Shown piece by piece: positions 25,430 through 34,683 of a stretch of DNA of 64,000 nt. Position numbers and translations under genes: made by a program. The stretch comes from JAFDWI01 sp964595905. GTDB taxonomy: Bacteria; Actinomycetota; Acidimicrobiia; Acidimicrobiales; Iamiaceae. Within the stretch, counting starts at the first letter, position 1. Each line of letters starts with the position of its first letter. Below the pieces are notes generated by a model that was not told the DNA's origin, made no database searches, and saw only the letters and a list, made by a program, of their open reading frames with translations. The stretch lies in assembly GCA_964595905.1 (NCBI GenBank), contig CAZQSU010000001.1, positions 21,533 through 85,532 on the forward strand, read 5' to 3'.

Positions 25430-25906
25430 ATGGCCGACGGCATTCCCGAAGACGACGAACTCGACGAGTCCATCGACGACGAGTTCAGCGAAGACGAAGA
25501 ATTCGACGAGGAGGACGTCGAAGATCTCGACGACGCCGAGGACGTCGCGGACGTGGACGAAGCCGAGGAGGAGGACCCCGTCGCCGAGGAGGAGGCCGAA
25601 TCGCGTCCCAGCCCGAAGAAGCGCCATTCGGGTGACGACGAGGACGAGGACGAGGACATCGATGACGACGATGTCGAAGAAGACCTGGGAGAGATCCTCC
25701 AGGCCCGCCTCGCGGCCGCCGAAGCAGACGAGGACGAGGACGAGGACGAGGGGGCCGTCGCCCTCGACGTCGAGGACCGGTCGAACAAGGCGAACCGGGT
25801 TCAACCCAAGCGGCCCGAGGAGTTCGTGTGCCAGTCGTGCTTCCTCGTGAAGCACCCCAGCCAATTGGCCGACGCCGAACACATGTTGTGCGCCGACTGT
25901 GTCTGA
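25430..25906 (+). CDS. DUF4193-type acidic protein with C-terminal zinc ribbon
   Basis: A 158-residue protein. The first 105 or so residues are almost entirely Asp/Glu with a short basic patch (PSPKKRH) in the middle. The C-terminus FVCQSCFLVKHPSQLADAEH followed by MLCADC gives a CxxC...CxxC zinc ribbon like that of the actinobacterial DUF4193 family. The acidic N-terminus is much longer than in usual DUF4193 proteins. Start at 25430 has GAGG 5 nt upstream. TATGAT at 25372-25377 is a possible -10. Function unknown; a role near RNA polymerase or ribosomes is only a guess. Confidence 0.75.
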   Translation: MADGIPEDDELDESIDDEFSEDEEFDEEDVEDLDDAEDVADVDEAEEEDPVAEEEAESRPSPKKRHSGDDEDEDEDIDDDDVEEDLGEILQARLAAAEADEDEDEDEGAVALDVEDRSNKANRVQPKRPEEFVCQSCFLVKHPSQLADAEHMLCADCV

Positions 25907-25925
25907 CGATCCGGAGGGAACCTCG

Positions 25926-26414
25926 GTGAAGCGGAAGCTCGAAGACCTGCTCTATGCACCCATCGGCCTGGTGACGGGCGCGTCGCAGTTCATTCCCGAA
26001 CTCGCCGCCCAGGGTCGCACCCAGGTGGCGAACGCCAAGATGCTGGGACGGATGGCGACCCGGATGGGCACCGCGAAGGCCGCCGACGGCCTCGCGGTGG
26101 TCGCCGCCCGTGCGAAGGACACCCTGGTCCGGGCGGGCCTGACCGGCCCCGAGTCCGACGGCTCCATCGGAGGGTCCGTCCCCGAGGCGAGCGCTGAGGC
26201 GGTCGTGATCGCCGACGCCGCCCCTGCGACGGCCGCGGCGGTGCCGCGCGCCGAGGACCTGTCGATCGTCGACTACGACAGCCTCGCGGCGTCCCAGGTC
26301 GTCCCCAGACTCGCGGCACTCAAACCCGACGAGCTCGAGGCGGTCCGTCGGTACGAGCAGGCCCACCGCGGCCGCAAGACGATCCTCGGCCGCGTCGCTC
26401 AGCTCCAGAGCTGA
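25926..26414 (+). CDS. Conserved actinobacterial hypothetical protein
   Basis: A 162-residue protein. The basic N-terminus KRKLEDLLYAPIGLVTGASQ resembles amphipathic membrane-touching segments. A low-complexity alanine-rich middle follows, then a C-terminal helical module (YDSLAASQVVPRLAALKPDE; then RRYEQAHRGRKTILGRV). That C-terminal pattern recurs in actinobacterial proteins of unknown function, sometimes annotated as lipid-droplet associated. GTG at 25926 is chosen because GGAGGG lies 7 nt upstream; an earlier GTG at 25899 overlaps the DUF4193 stop. Confidence 0.65.
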   Translation: MKRKLEDLLYAPIGLVTGASQFIPELAAQGRTQVANAKMLGRMATRMGTAKAADGLAVVAARAKDTLVRAGLTGPESDGSIGGSVPEASAEAVVIADAAPATAAAVPRAEDLSIVDYDSLAASQVVPRLAALKPDELEAVRRYEQAHRGRKTILGRVAQLQS

Positions 26415-26419
26415 CCGTC

Positions 26420-26908
26420 GTGACCGGGCGCTGCCCCGACGAGGCGGCGCGGCTCGCCGAAGAAGCGGACCGTGACGACCTCGAGGCCCTCCGGGGTGAG
26501 GCCCGTACCCAGACCGGGCCCCGACGAGGCGGTGCAGCCCTGTGGGGGCGGGACCGACCCGGAACGCGCGTGGACCCGGTGCTGGCGGCCGCACTCCGGG
26601 GCGCACCGGACGCGTTGGCCCTCATCGGTACCCTCGACGAGCTTCCCGTCGGCTACCTGCTCGCGCGTGTGGTCGACTCCGACGCTCCCGAACGGGTCGC
26701 CGTGATCGAAGAACTGTGGGTCACGCCCCAGGCACGGGGTGTCGGCGTCGGCGAGGCGATGATGGGCGCGCTCACCGCTTGGGCGCGGACCCGCGGCTGC
26801 GACGAACTCGACGCGCTCGCGCTGCCGGGGGACCGGGACACGAAGAACTTCTTCGAATCCCACGGACTCGTGGCCAGGGCGATCAGCGTGTCGCGACGCC
26901 TGGAGTGA
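26420..26908 (+). CDS. GNAT family N-acetyltransferase
   Basis: A 162-residue acetyltransferase. The acetyl-CoA binding strand-loop-helix is VIEELWVTPQARGVGVGEAMMG near 94-115, with the V-x-P-x-x-R-G-x-G-V-G motif clear, and NFFESHGLVAR near 143-153 is the usual C-terminal element. The substrate is not predictable. GTG at 26420 starts 5 nt after the upstream gene, suggesting co-transcription. The gene converges on a crotonase. Confidence 0.8.
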   Translation: MTGRCPDEAARLAEEADRDDLEALRGEARTQTGPRRGGAALWGRDRPGTRVDPVLAAALRGAPDALALIGTLDELPVGYLLARVVDSDAPERVAVIEELWVTPQARGVGVGEAMMGALTAWARTRGCDELDALALPGDRDTKNFFESHGLVARAISVSRRLE

Positions 26909-26929
26909 ACCCGTGGGGGTCGGTCCGCG

Positions 26930-27700
26930 TCAGCGACCCTTCCACACCGGGTCGCGCTTCTCCGCGAAGGCGGTGATGCCCTCGGTGAAGTCCTCGGTGC
27001 CGAACATCTTCATCATGCCCTCGCCGGAGAGCTTCCATCCCACCTCGTCGGCCTCGTCGGTGGCCGCGAGCATGATCCGACGCGATTCGCGCACCGCGAG
27101 CGGCGCGGCCCTGGTGATCCGCTCGGCGAGCTGAACGGCCGTGGCGAGCGCCTCGCCTTCGGCGCACAGATGGTTGACGAGACCGAAGGAATGGGCACGG
27201 GTGGCGTCGATCGGATCACCGGTGAGCGCACATTCCATCGCGATGTTCCGCGGCAACTTGCGGGGCAGACGGAACAGGCCACCCGCACCGGCGACGAGGT
27301 TGCGTTTCACCTCGGGGATCCCGAAGGTCGCGGTGTCCGACGCGACGACCAGGTCGCACGACAGCACGATCTCGGTGCCGCCGGCGAGCGCGGGACCGTC
27401 GACGGCGGCGATGATCGGCTTGGAGCGTTCACGCTGGACGATGCCACCGAAGCCACCGCGTTCGGTCATCATCGCTCCCGGGTTCACGCTGATCTCCTTG
27501 AGATCGGCTCCGGCGCAGAAGATGAACCCCTTGTCGGTCCGGGCGCCCGTGAGGATGCCGATCCACGCATCGTCGTCGTTCTCGAGCGAGTCGATGGCGT
27601 CCTCGATACCGGTCGCCACGGCACCGTTGACCGCGTTCCGGGCATCGGGCCGGTTGATCGTGATGGTCGCGATGTGGTTGTCGAGTTCGTAGTCGATCAT
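26930..27700 (-). CDS. Enoyl-CoA hydratase/isomerase (crotonase) family protein
   Basis: A 256-residue crotonase. Oxyanion-hole segments are FCAGADLKEI near 61-70 and DGPALAGGTEIVLSCD near 100-115. Both catalytic glutamates expected of a hydratase are present: Glu in GGTE and Glu in FGIPEVKRNL. It should hydrate 2-enoyl-CoA in fatty-acid or amino-acid breakdown; chain preference is unknown. TAGGGT (27709-27714, minus strand) lies 8 nt before the ATG, so the mRNA is probably leaderless. It stands alone next to a charged protein of unknown role. Confidence 0.88.
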   Translation of the reverse strand: MIDYELDNHIATITINRPDARNAVNGAVATGIEDAIDSLENDDDAWIGILTGARTDKGFIFCAGADLKEISVNPGAMMTERGGFGGIVQRERSKPIIAAVDGPALAGGTEIVLSCDLVVASDTATFGIPEVKRNLVAGAGGLFRLPRKLPRNIAMECALTGDPIDATRAHSFGLVNHLCAEGEALATAVQLAERITRAAPLAVRESRRIMLAATDEADEVGWKLSGEGMMKMFGTEDFTEGITAFAEKRDPVWKGR

Positions 27701-27763
27701 GGACCAGCACCCTAACGCGTGCCGGTGGGTCGACCAGAGGAGGCGACCTCGGCGTGAACCCGG

Positions 27764-29002
27764 CTACCGGCCGGTCTCTGCCGGTGCCGCAGCCGGGGCC
27801 GCGCCGAAGGCCGAGGCGATACCGGGAAGTCGATCCGACAACTTCGCGACCTTCGCCTTCAACTCCTCCGACGGTTCGGCCGGGACCCCGATCGGGACGA
27901 CCCGGTGACGGATCGGCGCATAGGCCAGAGCGTCGAGCAGGGCCACCCAGCGGCCGCTCGCGCTCTCGGCGCTGAGTGCCGCGTTGGTGGCGTCGACGAT
28001 CGCGTCGGCCAACGCCGGTGGTAGCGGGGCCCCCGCCTTGGGCGGACGGGAGCTCAGATTCAGCACGCGGGCGATCCGCTTGTCGTCGAGCGCGCTCTGG
28101 AGCTCGGCGAGCCAGGCGGCCTGGGCCCGTTCGACGCGTGCCGCCAGCTTGGTCCGGAGCTCGTCCGCGAGGGCGCGGGTCTCCGTCGACTTCGCGTGGT
28201 CGTCGGCGGCGACCACGACGCTGCGCAGGTCGCGCAGGTCGACCTCGTCGATCTGCGCGAGCGCCGCGTCGGCGCGGTCGTGCCATTCGGCCTTCTGAAG
28301 GTCGCCGAGCAGCGACTCGGCCATCTGGACGAGCCGGTCGCCGGGAACCTCGGGCTGGCCCTGTGCGCGCCGTTGCGCGTTGTCGCGTTCGATCGCGGCC
28401 CGCAGATTGGGCATGCCGCCGCGAGAAAGTTGTTCGGCGACGGGTCGCTGCTCCTCGGCGAGCGAGTCGAGGAAGGCGTTCCGGTGCGCGTGGCCGGGCC
28501 GCAGGCGCGGTGCACGCGGTGCCCGCTTCTTCGCGGGCCGGCGATGCTCGGCGCGATCGGACCCGCGTGCGGCGTCGTCACCGGACCGCGCCCGGCGATC
28601 GCCGCCGGACGTCCGCTTCGCCCGATCCCGATCCCGATCCCGTGATCTCGGATCGTCACGGCGACGTTCGCGGCGTCCCTTGCCCTTGCGACCCTCGCCG
28701 CTTCTGCTGCGCGACCCCGAAGCGAGGTGGGAGGTCACCAGGGCGTCGTCGGGGATGTCACGGGTGATCAGCTCCAGCCGCTCGGGCTCGTCACGTGGGG
28801 CCCGTTCCGGGATGACGCCGACGATGTCGTGGCCGTCCAGACCCGACTCGATCTCGACGCGGAACGTGTCGCCGACCCCCGCCCCCGAGGGCAGGGTCGC
28901 CGCCGCGACGTCTCCCTTGGGCTGGCGGGCGCCGGCGGCGCGCCAGGTGAAGGTCGCGTCGTCGCGTCTGCTGGTGAGTTCGATCTCGATCCTGCGGGAC
29001 AT
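27764..29002 (-). CDS. Large charged hypothetical protein
   Basis: A 412-residue protein not recognised. The first 95 residues form a beta-rich domain (RRIEIELTSRRDDATFTWRA; then GVGDTFRVEIESG). Residues 96-165 are a highly charged Arg/Asp/Lys/Glu tract. Residues 170-400 are helical, with stretches such as LRAAIERDNAQRRAQG and ALADELRTKLAARVERAQAA, and a Pro-rich end. The layout suggests a nucleic-acid or RNP-binding protein, but no named motif supports this. TAGGGT (29012-29017) precedes the ATG by 9 nt. Confidence 0.6.
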   Translation of the reverse strand: MSRRIEIELTSRRDDATFTWRAAGARQPKGDVAAATLPSGAGVGDTFRVEIESGLDGHDIVGVIPERAPRDEPERLELITRDIPDDALVTSHLASGSRSRSGEGRKGKGRRERRRDDPRSRDRDRDRAKRTSGGDRRARSGDDAARGSDRAEHRRPAKKRAPRAPRLRPGHAHRNAFLDSLAEEQRPVAEQLSRGGMPNLRAAIERDNAQRRAQGQPEVPGDRLVQMAESLLGDLQKAEWHDRADAALAQIDEVDLRDLRSVVVAADDHAKSTETRALADELRTKLAARVERAQAAWLAELQSALDDKRIARVLNLSSRPPKAGAPLPPALADAIVDATNAALSAESASGRWVALLDALAYAPIRHRVVPIGVPAEPSEELKAKVAKLSDRLPGIASAFGAAPAAAPAETGR

Positions 29003-29078
29003 AGTGACGCGACCCTACCGGCTCGACCCGTTCGGAACGGAGCCGAACCGGTGGGGTCGTCGACTCAGACGGTCGACG

Positions 29079-30878
29079 TCACTTGGTGTAGTACAGGTTG
29101 CCCGGTCGGATGATCCCCAGCGAACTGGCCGACGGGGTGGTGAGACCGCTCACGTCGTTGCGGAAGACGTTGCCGTACAGGTCGAACAGCAGCGGCACGT
29201 AGACGACGTCCTTGGCCACCTGTTCCTGGACCTTGTCGTACAGTTCCTTGCGCTTGTCCTGGTCCGTCGTGGACCGGGCCTCGTTCAACCACTTGTCGAC
29301 ATCGGGCCGGGAGTACTTCACGAGGTTCGTGGTACCCCCGGTGACGAGCGCGTTGTAGACGCCGTTCGGATCGGCGATCTGGGGCGAACGGAAGCAGGCC
29401 ACACCCCAGCTGTTGTCGCTGCCGCTGAGCAGGATGTTGACCAGGACCGCCTGTTCGACCTGCTTCAGCTTGGCGTTGACGCCGACGGCCTTGGCCTGCT
29501 CCTTGAGGATCTGGAAGATGCCGCTCGACTCCGGGGTGTTGATGCACAGGGCGTTGACGTCCGGATTCACGCCGGCCGCCCTGACCTTCTTGATCAGGGC
29601 GGTCGCCTTGGCGACGTCGGTTCGCGGGAGCTGACCCTTGGGGTCGTACCACGGACTCGACGACGGGATGAACCCGTACGCGGGCACCCGGGTGCCCTTG
29701 TAGTACTTCTGGTTGATCTCGTTGCGGTTGATCGAGTAGTTGAACGCCTGACGGGACTCCAGCGCCGTCGGGTCGTCCAGGGAGCGGATCGCCGTTTCCT
29801 GCGCGGATTCACCCGGCTTCGCCTCGACACCGAAGGGCGGGTGGGTGAGGTTCAGCACCAGAATGGTCGAACTCGAGCCTTCCGACGGCTGCACGGTCAG
29901 GTTCTCGTCCTTCTTGGCCTGCACGAGGTTGGACGTGTCGGCGGTCTGGATGATCTGCACCCCGTTGGATTGCACGGCCTGCAGTCGGGTCACCGAGTCG
30001 TCGAGCGGCTTGAAGATGATCTTGTCCAGGTACGGCAACTTGGCGTCGTCGTTGTTGGCGTCGACGCCGTAGTACTTGTCGTTCTTCACCAGGGTGTAGG
30101 AGTCCCCGGACTTGGACTGGTACACGAACGGCCCGGTTCCGATCAGGTGGTCCAGGTCGGGGGTGTTGGGATCGGGGGCTGCCTCGCGTGCGGAGGATTC
30201 GGTGATCCAGCCGAGGCCGCCACCGGTGAGCTTGCCGGGGAAGTCGACCACAGCTTCTTTGAGGGTGTAGACGACGGTGAGGTCCCCGGTGGCTTCCACG
30301 TTCTCGATGTTCTTCGCGTCGGACGCACAGGCGCACTTGCCACCCGAACCGTCCGGTGTCCGAACCCAGTTCGTGTGGTCGACCACTTCCTTGGCGGTGA
30401 GTGGCTTGCCGTTCGAGAACTCGATGCCCGAACGAAGCGTCAGGGTCCAAGTCTTGAGGTCGTCGCTCGGCACGAGCTTGTCCGCGAGTTGATTGTAGCG
30501 GTGGTCGGCGTTGTCGGTGACCGGATTGCCGGCGAACTCGTCGTCCTTCGCGTCGCCGTAGGTCACCAGCGGGTCGAAGACCGCATAGGCCATCTGCACG
30601 TCTGCCGGCTGGATGACGTTCGCGTTCGGGGAGGTGTCGAGGACGGTGCTCTCGAGGCCGAAGGTGAGCGTGCCGCCTTGGCGTGGCGTGCCTTCGTGCA
30701 CCGGCTGGTTGACGATGTCCTTCGGGAACAGTCCCGCATCGGCCGCTTCGCCCGTACCATTGCCGGTGCCTTGTGAGCCTTCCTTGGCCGGGCCGCTCGA
30801 GTTGTCGTTGCTACAGGCGCCGACGAGGAGCGTCAGCACGCAGAGCGCAGCAATCCATTTCAACGGTTTCTTCGACAC
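29079..30878 (-). CDS. ABC transporter solute-binding lipoprotein, family 5 (paralogue 1 of 4)
   Basis: A 599-residue extracytoplasmic peptide/nickel-type solute-binding protein. The signal peptide ends in the lipobox LLVGAC, so it should be a lipoprotein. GTG at 30878 is used because AGAAGGA lies just upstream; ATG at 30893 is 5 codons earlier. QGGTLTFGLESTVLDTSPN opens the family-5 fold, and FSNGKPLTAKEVVDHTNW is the family signature. It shares with the three upstream paralogues a CxC motif (CACASDAKN) and single Cys residues in ALCINTPE and ACFRSPQ. TACGCT at 30917-30922 is a possible own promoter. No permease lies nearby. Confidence 0.9.
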   Translation of the reverse strand: MSKKPLKWIAALCVLTLLVGACSNDNSSGPAKEGSQGTGNGTGEAADAGLFPKDIVNQPVHEGTPRQGGTLTFGLESTVLDTSPNANVIQPADVQMAYAVFDPLVTYGDAKDDEFAGNPVTDNADHRYNQLADKLVPSDDLKTWTLTLRSGIEFSNGKPLTAKEVVDHTNWVRTPDGSGGKCACASDAKNIENVEATGDLTVVYTLKEAVVDFPGKLTGGGLGWITESSAREAAPDPNTPDLDHLIGTGPFVYQSKSGDSYTLVKNDKYYGVDANNDDAKLPYLDKIIFKPLDDSVTRLQAVQSNGVQIIQTADTSNLVQAKKDENLTVQPSEGSSSTILVLNLTHPPFGVEAKPGESAQETAIRSLDDPTALESRQAFNYSINRNEINQKYYKGTRVPAYGFIPSSSPWYDPKGQLPRTDVAKATALIKKVRAAGVNPDVNALCINTPESSGIFQILKEQAKAVGVNAKLKQVEQAVLVNILLSGSDNSWGVACFRSPQIADPNGVYNALVTGGTTNLVKYSRPDVDKWLNEARSTTDQDKRKELYDKVQEQVAKDVVYVPLLFDLYGNVFRNDVSGLTTPSASSLGIIRPGNLYYTK

Positions 30879-30954
30879 AGGTTCCTTCTCCATTCGATGG
30901 CACAGCTCACCGGAACAGCGTAGCCGCGGTGATCGACCGCCCGATTCGCGACGG

Positions 30955-32751
30955 TCACTTGGTCCGATACAGCGTTCCCGGCCGGATGATCCCGAGCGAG
31001 CCCGGGGAGGGCGTCGACAGGCCGCTGATGTTCTTTGCGTAGACGTTGCCCCAGTAGTCGAACAGCAGCGGGATGACGAACTTGTCCTTGGAGACCTGGA
31101 CCTGGATCTTGTCGTACAGTTCCTTACGCCGGTCGGTGTCGTTGGTCTGGCGCGCTTCGTTCAGCCACTTGTCGACGTCGGGTCGGGAGTACTTCACCAG
31201 GTTGGTCGGTCCACCGGTGATGAGCCCGCCGTAGATGCCGTCGGGGTCGCTGAGCTGGGCACTGCGGAAGCACGCGGTGTCCCACGGGATGTCGCCGGTT
31301 CCCGACAGCAGTGTCGTGACCAGGATGGCCTGTTCGACCTGACGGAGCTTCGCTTGGATCCCCACGGCCTGGCCCTGATCCTTGAGGATCTGGAAGATCC
31401 CGGACGCCTCCGGCGTGTTGATGCAGAGGGCGTTGATGGTGGGAGCCATGCCCTTGGCCTTCAACTCGTCGACCAGCTTGGTGGCCTTGGCCTTGTCGTA
31501 GCGGGGGAGTTGGCCCTTGGGGTTGTACCACGGACTCGTCGTCGGGAAGAACCCGTACGCGGGGACGCGTGCGCCCTTGTAGTACTTCTGGTTGATCTCG
31601 TTCCGGTTGATCGAGTAGACGAATGCCTCGCGCGCCTTGACCGCGTCAGGGTCGTCCAGTGAACGGATGGCCGTGTCCTGTGCGGACTCGCCGGGTTCGG
31701 GCTCGACCCCGAACGGAGGATGGGTCAGGTTGGTCACCAGGATCGTGGAACTCGAACCCTGGGCGGGCTGCACCTTCAGGTCGGCGTCCTTCTTCGCACC
31801 CACGAGGTTGGACGTGTCCGCGGTTCCCATGATCTGCACCGAGCCCGACTGCACCGCCTGGAGACGGGTCACCGAGTCGGCCAGGGGCGTGAAGGTGACC
31901 TCGTCGAGGTAGGGGAGCTTTGCGTCGTCGTTGTCCGGGTCGGTGCCGTAGTAGTTCGGGTTCGCGACGAGCGTGTAGGAGTCGCCGTCGTGCGATTCGT
32001 ACTCGAACGGGCCGGCGCCGACGAGCTTGTCGATGTCGGGCTTGTGCACGTCGCCCCGGGCCGACGACTCGGTGATCCAGCCGAGCCCGCTGCCGGTGAG
32101 CTGGGACGGAAAGGCCACGACGGGCTCTTTCAGGGTGTACTTCACGGTGAGGTCGCCTTCGGCGGTCACCGAGGCGATGTTCTTCGCGTTGGTCGCGCAC
32201 GCGCACTCGGGTGAGTTCATGACCCATTGCGTGTGGTCGACGACCTCGGTGGCGGTGAGCGGTTTGCCGTTGGAGAACTTCACGCCTTTGCGCAGCGTGA
32301 GGGTCCAGTGCTGCAGATCGTCGTTGTCCGACACCATCTTGTCGGCGAGCTGGTTGTAATGGTGATCGGTGTTGTCGGTGACGGGCTGACCCTTGAACTC
32401 GTCGTCGTCGGGATCGCCATAGGTCAACAGCGGGTCGAACACGGCGTAGGCCATCTGGACGTCGGCGGGTTGGATGACGTTCTGGTTCGGCGAGACGTCG
32501 AGGATGTCGCTCTCGACCCCCCAGGTGATCGCGCCGCCCTCGGACGGGGTGCCGTCGTGGACCGGCTGGTTGACGATGTCGGCGGGGAACAGGCCCGAGG
32601 ACTGCTCGCTCGGTGTCGCCGTCCCACCGGTGTTCGTCGACGATGGTCGACTGCTCGTGTCGTTGTTGCTGCACGCTCCGGCGAGGAGCGCCAGCGCGCA
32701 CACACCGGCGCCGAAGCGCAGCCACCTACGGCTCACCGTCGATCGAGTCAC
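30955..32751 (-). CDS. ABC transporter solute-binding lipoprotein, family 5 (paralogue 2 of 4)
   Basis: A 598-residue family-5 solute-binding protein with lipobox LLAGAC. GTG at 32751 is favoured over the upstream ATG at 32781 because AGGGG lies 5 nt before it and the signal peptide then has a normal length. It shares the opening EGGAITWGVESDILDVSPN, FSNGKPLTATEVVDHTQW and the CxC motif CACATNAKN with its neighbours. Ligand unknown; oligopeptides are usual for the family. A separate promoter and leader hairpin lie upstream (32752-32814). Confidence 0.9.
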   Translation of the reverse strand: MTRSTVSRRWLRFGAGVCALALLAGACSNNDTSSRPSSTNTGGTATPSEQSSGLFPADIVNQPVHDGTPSEGGAITWGVESDILDVSPNQNVIQPADVQMAYAVFDPLLTYGDPDDDEFKGQPVTDNTDHHYNQLADKMVSDNDDLQHWTLTLRKGVKFSNGKPLTATEVVDHTQWVMNSPECACATNAKNIASVTAEGDLTVKYTLKEPVVAFPSQLTGSGLGWITESSARGDVHKPDIDKLVGAGPFEYESHDGDSYTLVANPNYYGTDPDNDDAKLPYLDEVTFTPLADSVTRLQAVQSGSVQIMGTADTSNLVGAKKDADLKVQPAQGSSSTILVTNLTHPPFGVEPEPGESAQDTAIRSLDDPDAVKAREAFVYSINRNEINQKYYKGARVPAYGFFPTTSPWYNPKGQLPRYDKAKATKLVDELKAKGMAPTINALCINTPEASGIFQILKDQGQAVGIQAKLRQVEQAILVTTLLSGTGDIPWDTACFRSAQLSDPDGIYGGLITGGPTNLVKYSRPDVDKWLNEARQTNDTDRRKELYDKIQVQVSKDKFVIPLLFDYWGNVYAKNISGLSTPSPGSLGIIRPGTLYRTK

Positions 32752-32814
32752 GTGATCCCCTTGGATGTCGGCCGGACCCACCCCCAGTGACGGGTCCGGA
32801 ATCTCGCCATCCTA
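32752..32814 (-). promoter_or_regulatory. Promoter and leader hairpin of SBP paralogue 2
   Basis: On the minus strand TAGGAT (32814-32809) is a good -10. The predicted leader contains an 8-bp perfect inverted repeat, CCGGACCC (32772-32779) and GGGTCCGG (32792-32799), with a 12-nt loop. The hairpin ends about 20 nt before the GTG start and just before the AGGGG ribosome site. It could affect translation or mark the end of the upstream transcript; no U-tract follows, so a classical terminator is unlikely. Confidence 0.5.
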
Positions 32815-32864
32815 ACCCATTCCGATGGCGGCGGTGTGACACGCGGCACCGAAGCCGCGGCCGG

Positions 32865-34664
32865 TCAGCCCCTGAGGTACAGCTCGCCCGGTGCGATGAT
32901 GCCCAGCGAGCTGAACGACGGCGTCGACAGACCGCTGACCTTCTCGGAGAACACGTTGCCCCAGTAGTCGAACAACAGCGGGATGACGACCACGTCGCGG
33001 TTGAACTGCTCCTGGATCTTGTCGTACAGCTTCTTGCGCTCGGCGACGTCCGCGGTCCGGCGGGCCTCGTTCAACCACTTGTCGACATCGGGGCGCGAGT
33101 ACTTCACCAGGTTGGTCGGCCCGCCGGTGATGATGCTGCCGTAGACGCCGTCGGGGTCGGCGAGCTGCGGCGAGCGGAAGCACGAACGGTCCCACGACAG
33201 GTTCGTGCCGCCGCCGAGCAGCGTGCTGACCAGGATGGCCTGTTCGACCGGTTGGAACTCGCCGGTGATGCCCACGGCCTTGCTCTGTTCGGACATGATC
33301 TGGTTGACCCCGGACGCTTCGGGGGTGTTGATGCAGATGCTGTGGACGTTCATCTTCACCCCGGCCGCCTCGACCTTCTTCACCAGGGCCCTGGCCTTGG
33401 CCTGGTCGAAGCGGGGGAGTTGGCTCTTGGCGTCGAACCAGGGGCTGTTCGAGGGGAAGAACCCGTAGGAGGGCACCCGGGTGCCCTTGTAGTACTTCTG
33501 GTTGATCTCGTTGCGGTTGATCGAGTAGTTGAGCGCCTGGCGAGCGGCCAGCGCGGTCGGGTCGTCGAGCGAACGGATCGCGGTCTGTTGCGCGGTCTCG
33601 CCCGGCCTGGGCTCCACGCCGAAGGGCGGATGGGTGAGGTTCATCACCAGGATCGTCGAGCTCGACCCTTCCGCGGGCTGCACCCGCAGGTCCGGGTCGG
33701 CCTTCGCGCCGACCAGGTTCGAGGTGTCCGCGGTGCCCATGATCTGGACCGAACCGGACTGCACCGCCTGCAGTCGGGTCACCGAGTCGGCGAGCGGCTG
33801 GAACACGATCTTGTCGAGATAGGGGAGTTTCGCGTCGTGGTTCCGTCGGTCGACCCCGAAGTAGTGCGGGTTCGCCGTCACGGTGTAGGTGTCACCCGAG
33901 TGGGAGGCGTACTGGAACGGGCCCGCGCCGATCAGGTGGGCGATGTCCGGGCTCGCGGGGTCCGGTGCGGCCTCACGCGCGGACGACTCGCTGATCCAGC
34001 CCAGTCCGGTGCCCACGAGTTTCGTCGGCCAGTCGACGATCGGATCCTTCAGGGTGTAGTTCACTGTCAGATCGCCCTCGGTGGTCACCGAGGCGATCTC
34101 CTTCGCATTCTGGGCGCAGGAGCACTGGGGGGAATCCATCGCCCACTTGGTGGCGTCGACGACCTGCTGCGCGGTCACGGGCTTGCCGTTGGAGAACTTC
34201 ACGCCCTTGCGCAGGGTGAGCGTCCAGTGGACGAGGTCGTCGTTCTCGGAGGTGAGACGGTCGGCGAGCTGGTTGTAGGCGTGATCGGTGTTGTCGGTCA
34301 CCGCCATGCCCTCGAACTCGCCATGGTCACCCCAGGTGACGAGGGGCGCGAACACGGCGCTCGCCATCTGGACATCGGCGGGTTGGATGGGACTCTGGTT
34401 CGGCGACACGTCGAGCACGTCGCTCTCCAGTCCCCAGGTGATCGTGCCGCCGCGCTTGGGCGTACCGTCGTGCACCGCCTTGTTGACGGTGTCGGCGGGG
34501 AAGATGCCGGCCGTTTCGGGGTTGTTCGGCGTCGCCGCCCCCGGCTGGGGCGCCGCCGAACCGCCGGAGGAGTTGTCGTTGCTGCAGGCGCCGGCGAGCA
34601 GCGCGAGCGCGCACACCGCGGCGATCCAGCGCAGCGCTCGGTGGTTCTTCGATGTCGATCTCAC
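32865..34664 (-). CDS. ABC transporter solute-binding lipoprotein, family 5 (paralogue 3 of 4)
   Basis: A 599-residue family-5 solute-binding protein with lipobox LLAGAC. GTG at 34664 has AGGGGG at good spacing. Shared features are RGGTITWGLESDVLDVSPN, FSNGKPVTAQQVVDATKW, the CxC motif CSCAQNAKE, and Cys residues in SICINTPE and SCFRSPQ. It follows paralogue 4 after only 19 nt, so these two are probably one transcript. It differs from the others mostly in surface segments, as expected for paralogues binding different ligands. Confidence 0.9.
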   Translation of the reverse strand: MRSTSKNHRALRWIAAVCALALLAGACSNDNSSGGSAAPQPGAATPNNPETAGIFPADTVNKAVHDGTPKRGGTITWGLESDVLDVSPNQSPIQPADVQMASAVFAPLVTWGDHGEFEGMAVTDNTDHAYNQLADRLTSENDDLVHWTLTLRKGVKFSNGKPVTAQQVVDATKWAMDSPQCSCAQNAKEIASVTTEGDLTVNYTLKDPIVDWPTKLVGTGLGWISESSAREAAPDPASPDIAHLIGAGPFQYASHSGDTYTVTANPHYFGVDRRNHDAKLPYLDKIVFQPLADSVTRLQAVQSGSVQIMGTADTSNLVGAKADPDLRVQPAEGSSSTILVMNLTHPPFGVEPRPGETAQQTAIRSLDDPTALAARQALNYSINRNEINQKYYKGTRVPSYGFFPSNSPWFDAKSQLPRFDQAKARALVKKVEAAGVKMNVHSICINTPEASGVNQIMSEQSKAVGITGEFQPVEQAILVSTLLGGGTNLSWDRSCFRSPQLADPDGVYGSIITGGPTNLVKYSRPDVDKWLNEARRTADVAERKKLYDKIQEQFNRDVVVIPLLFDYWGNVFSEKVSGLSTPSFSSLGIIAPGELYLRG

Positions 34665-34683
34665 GGTTCCCCCTTGGAAACGG

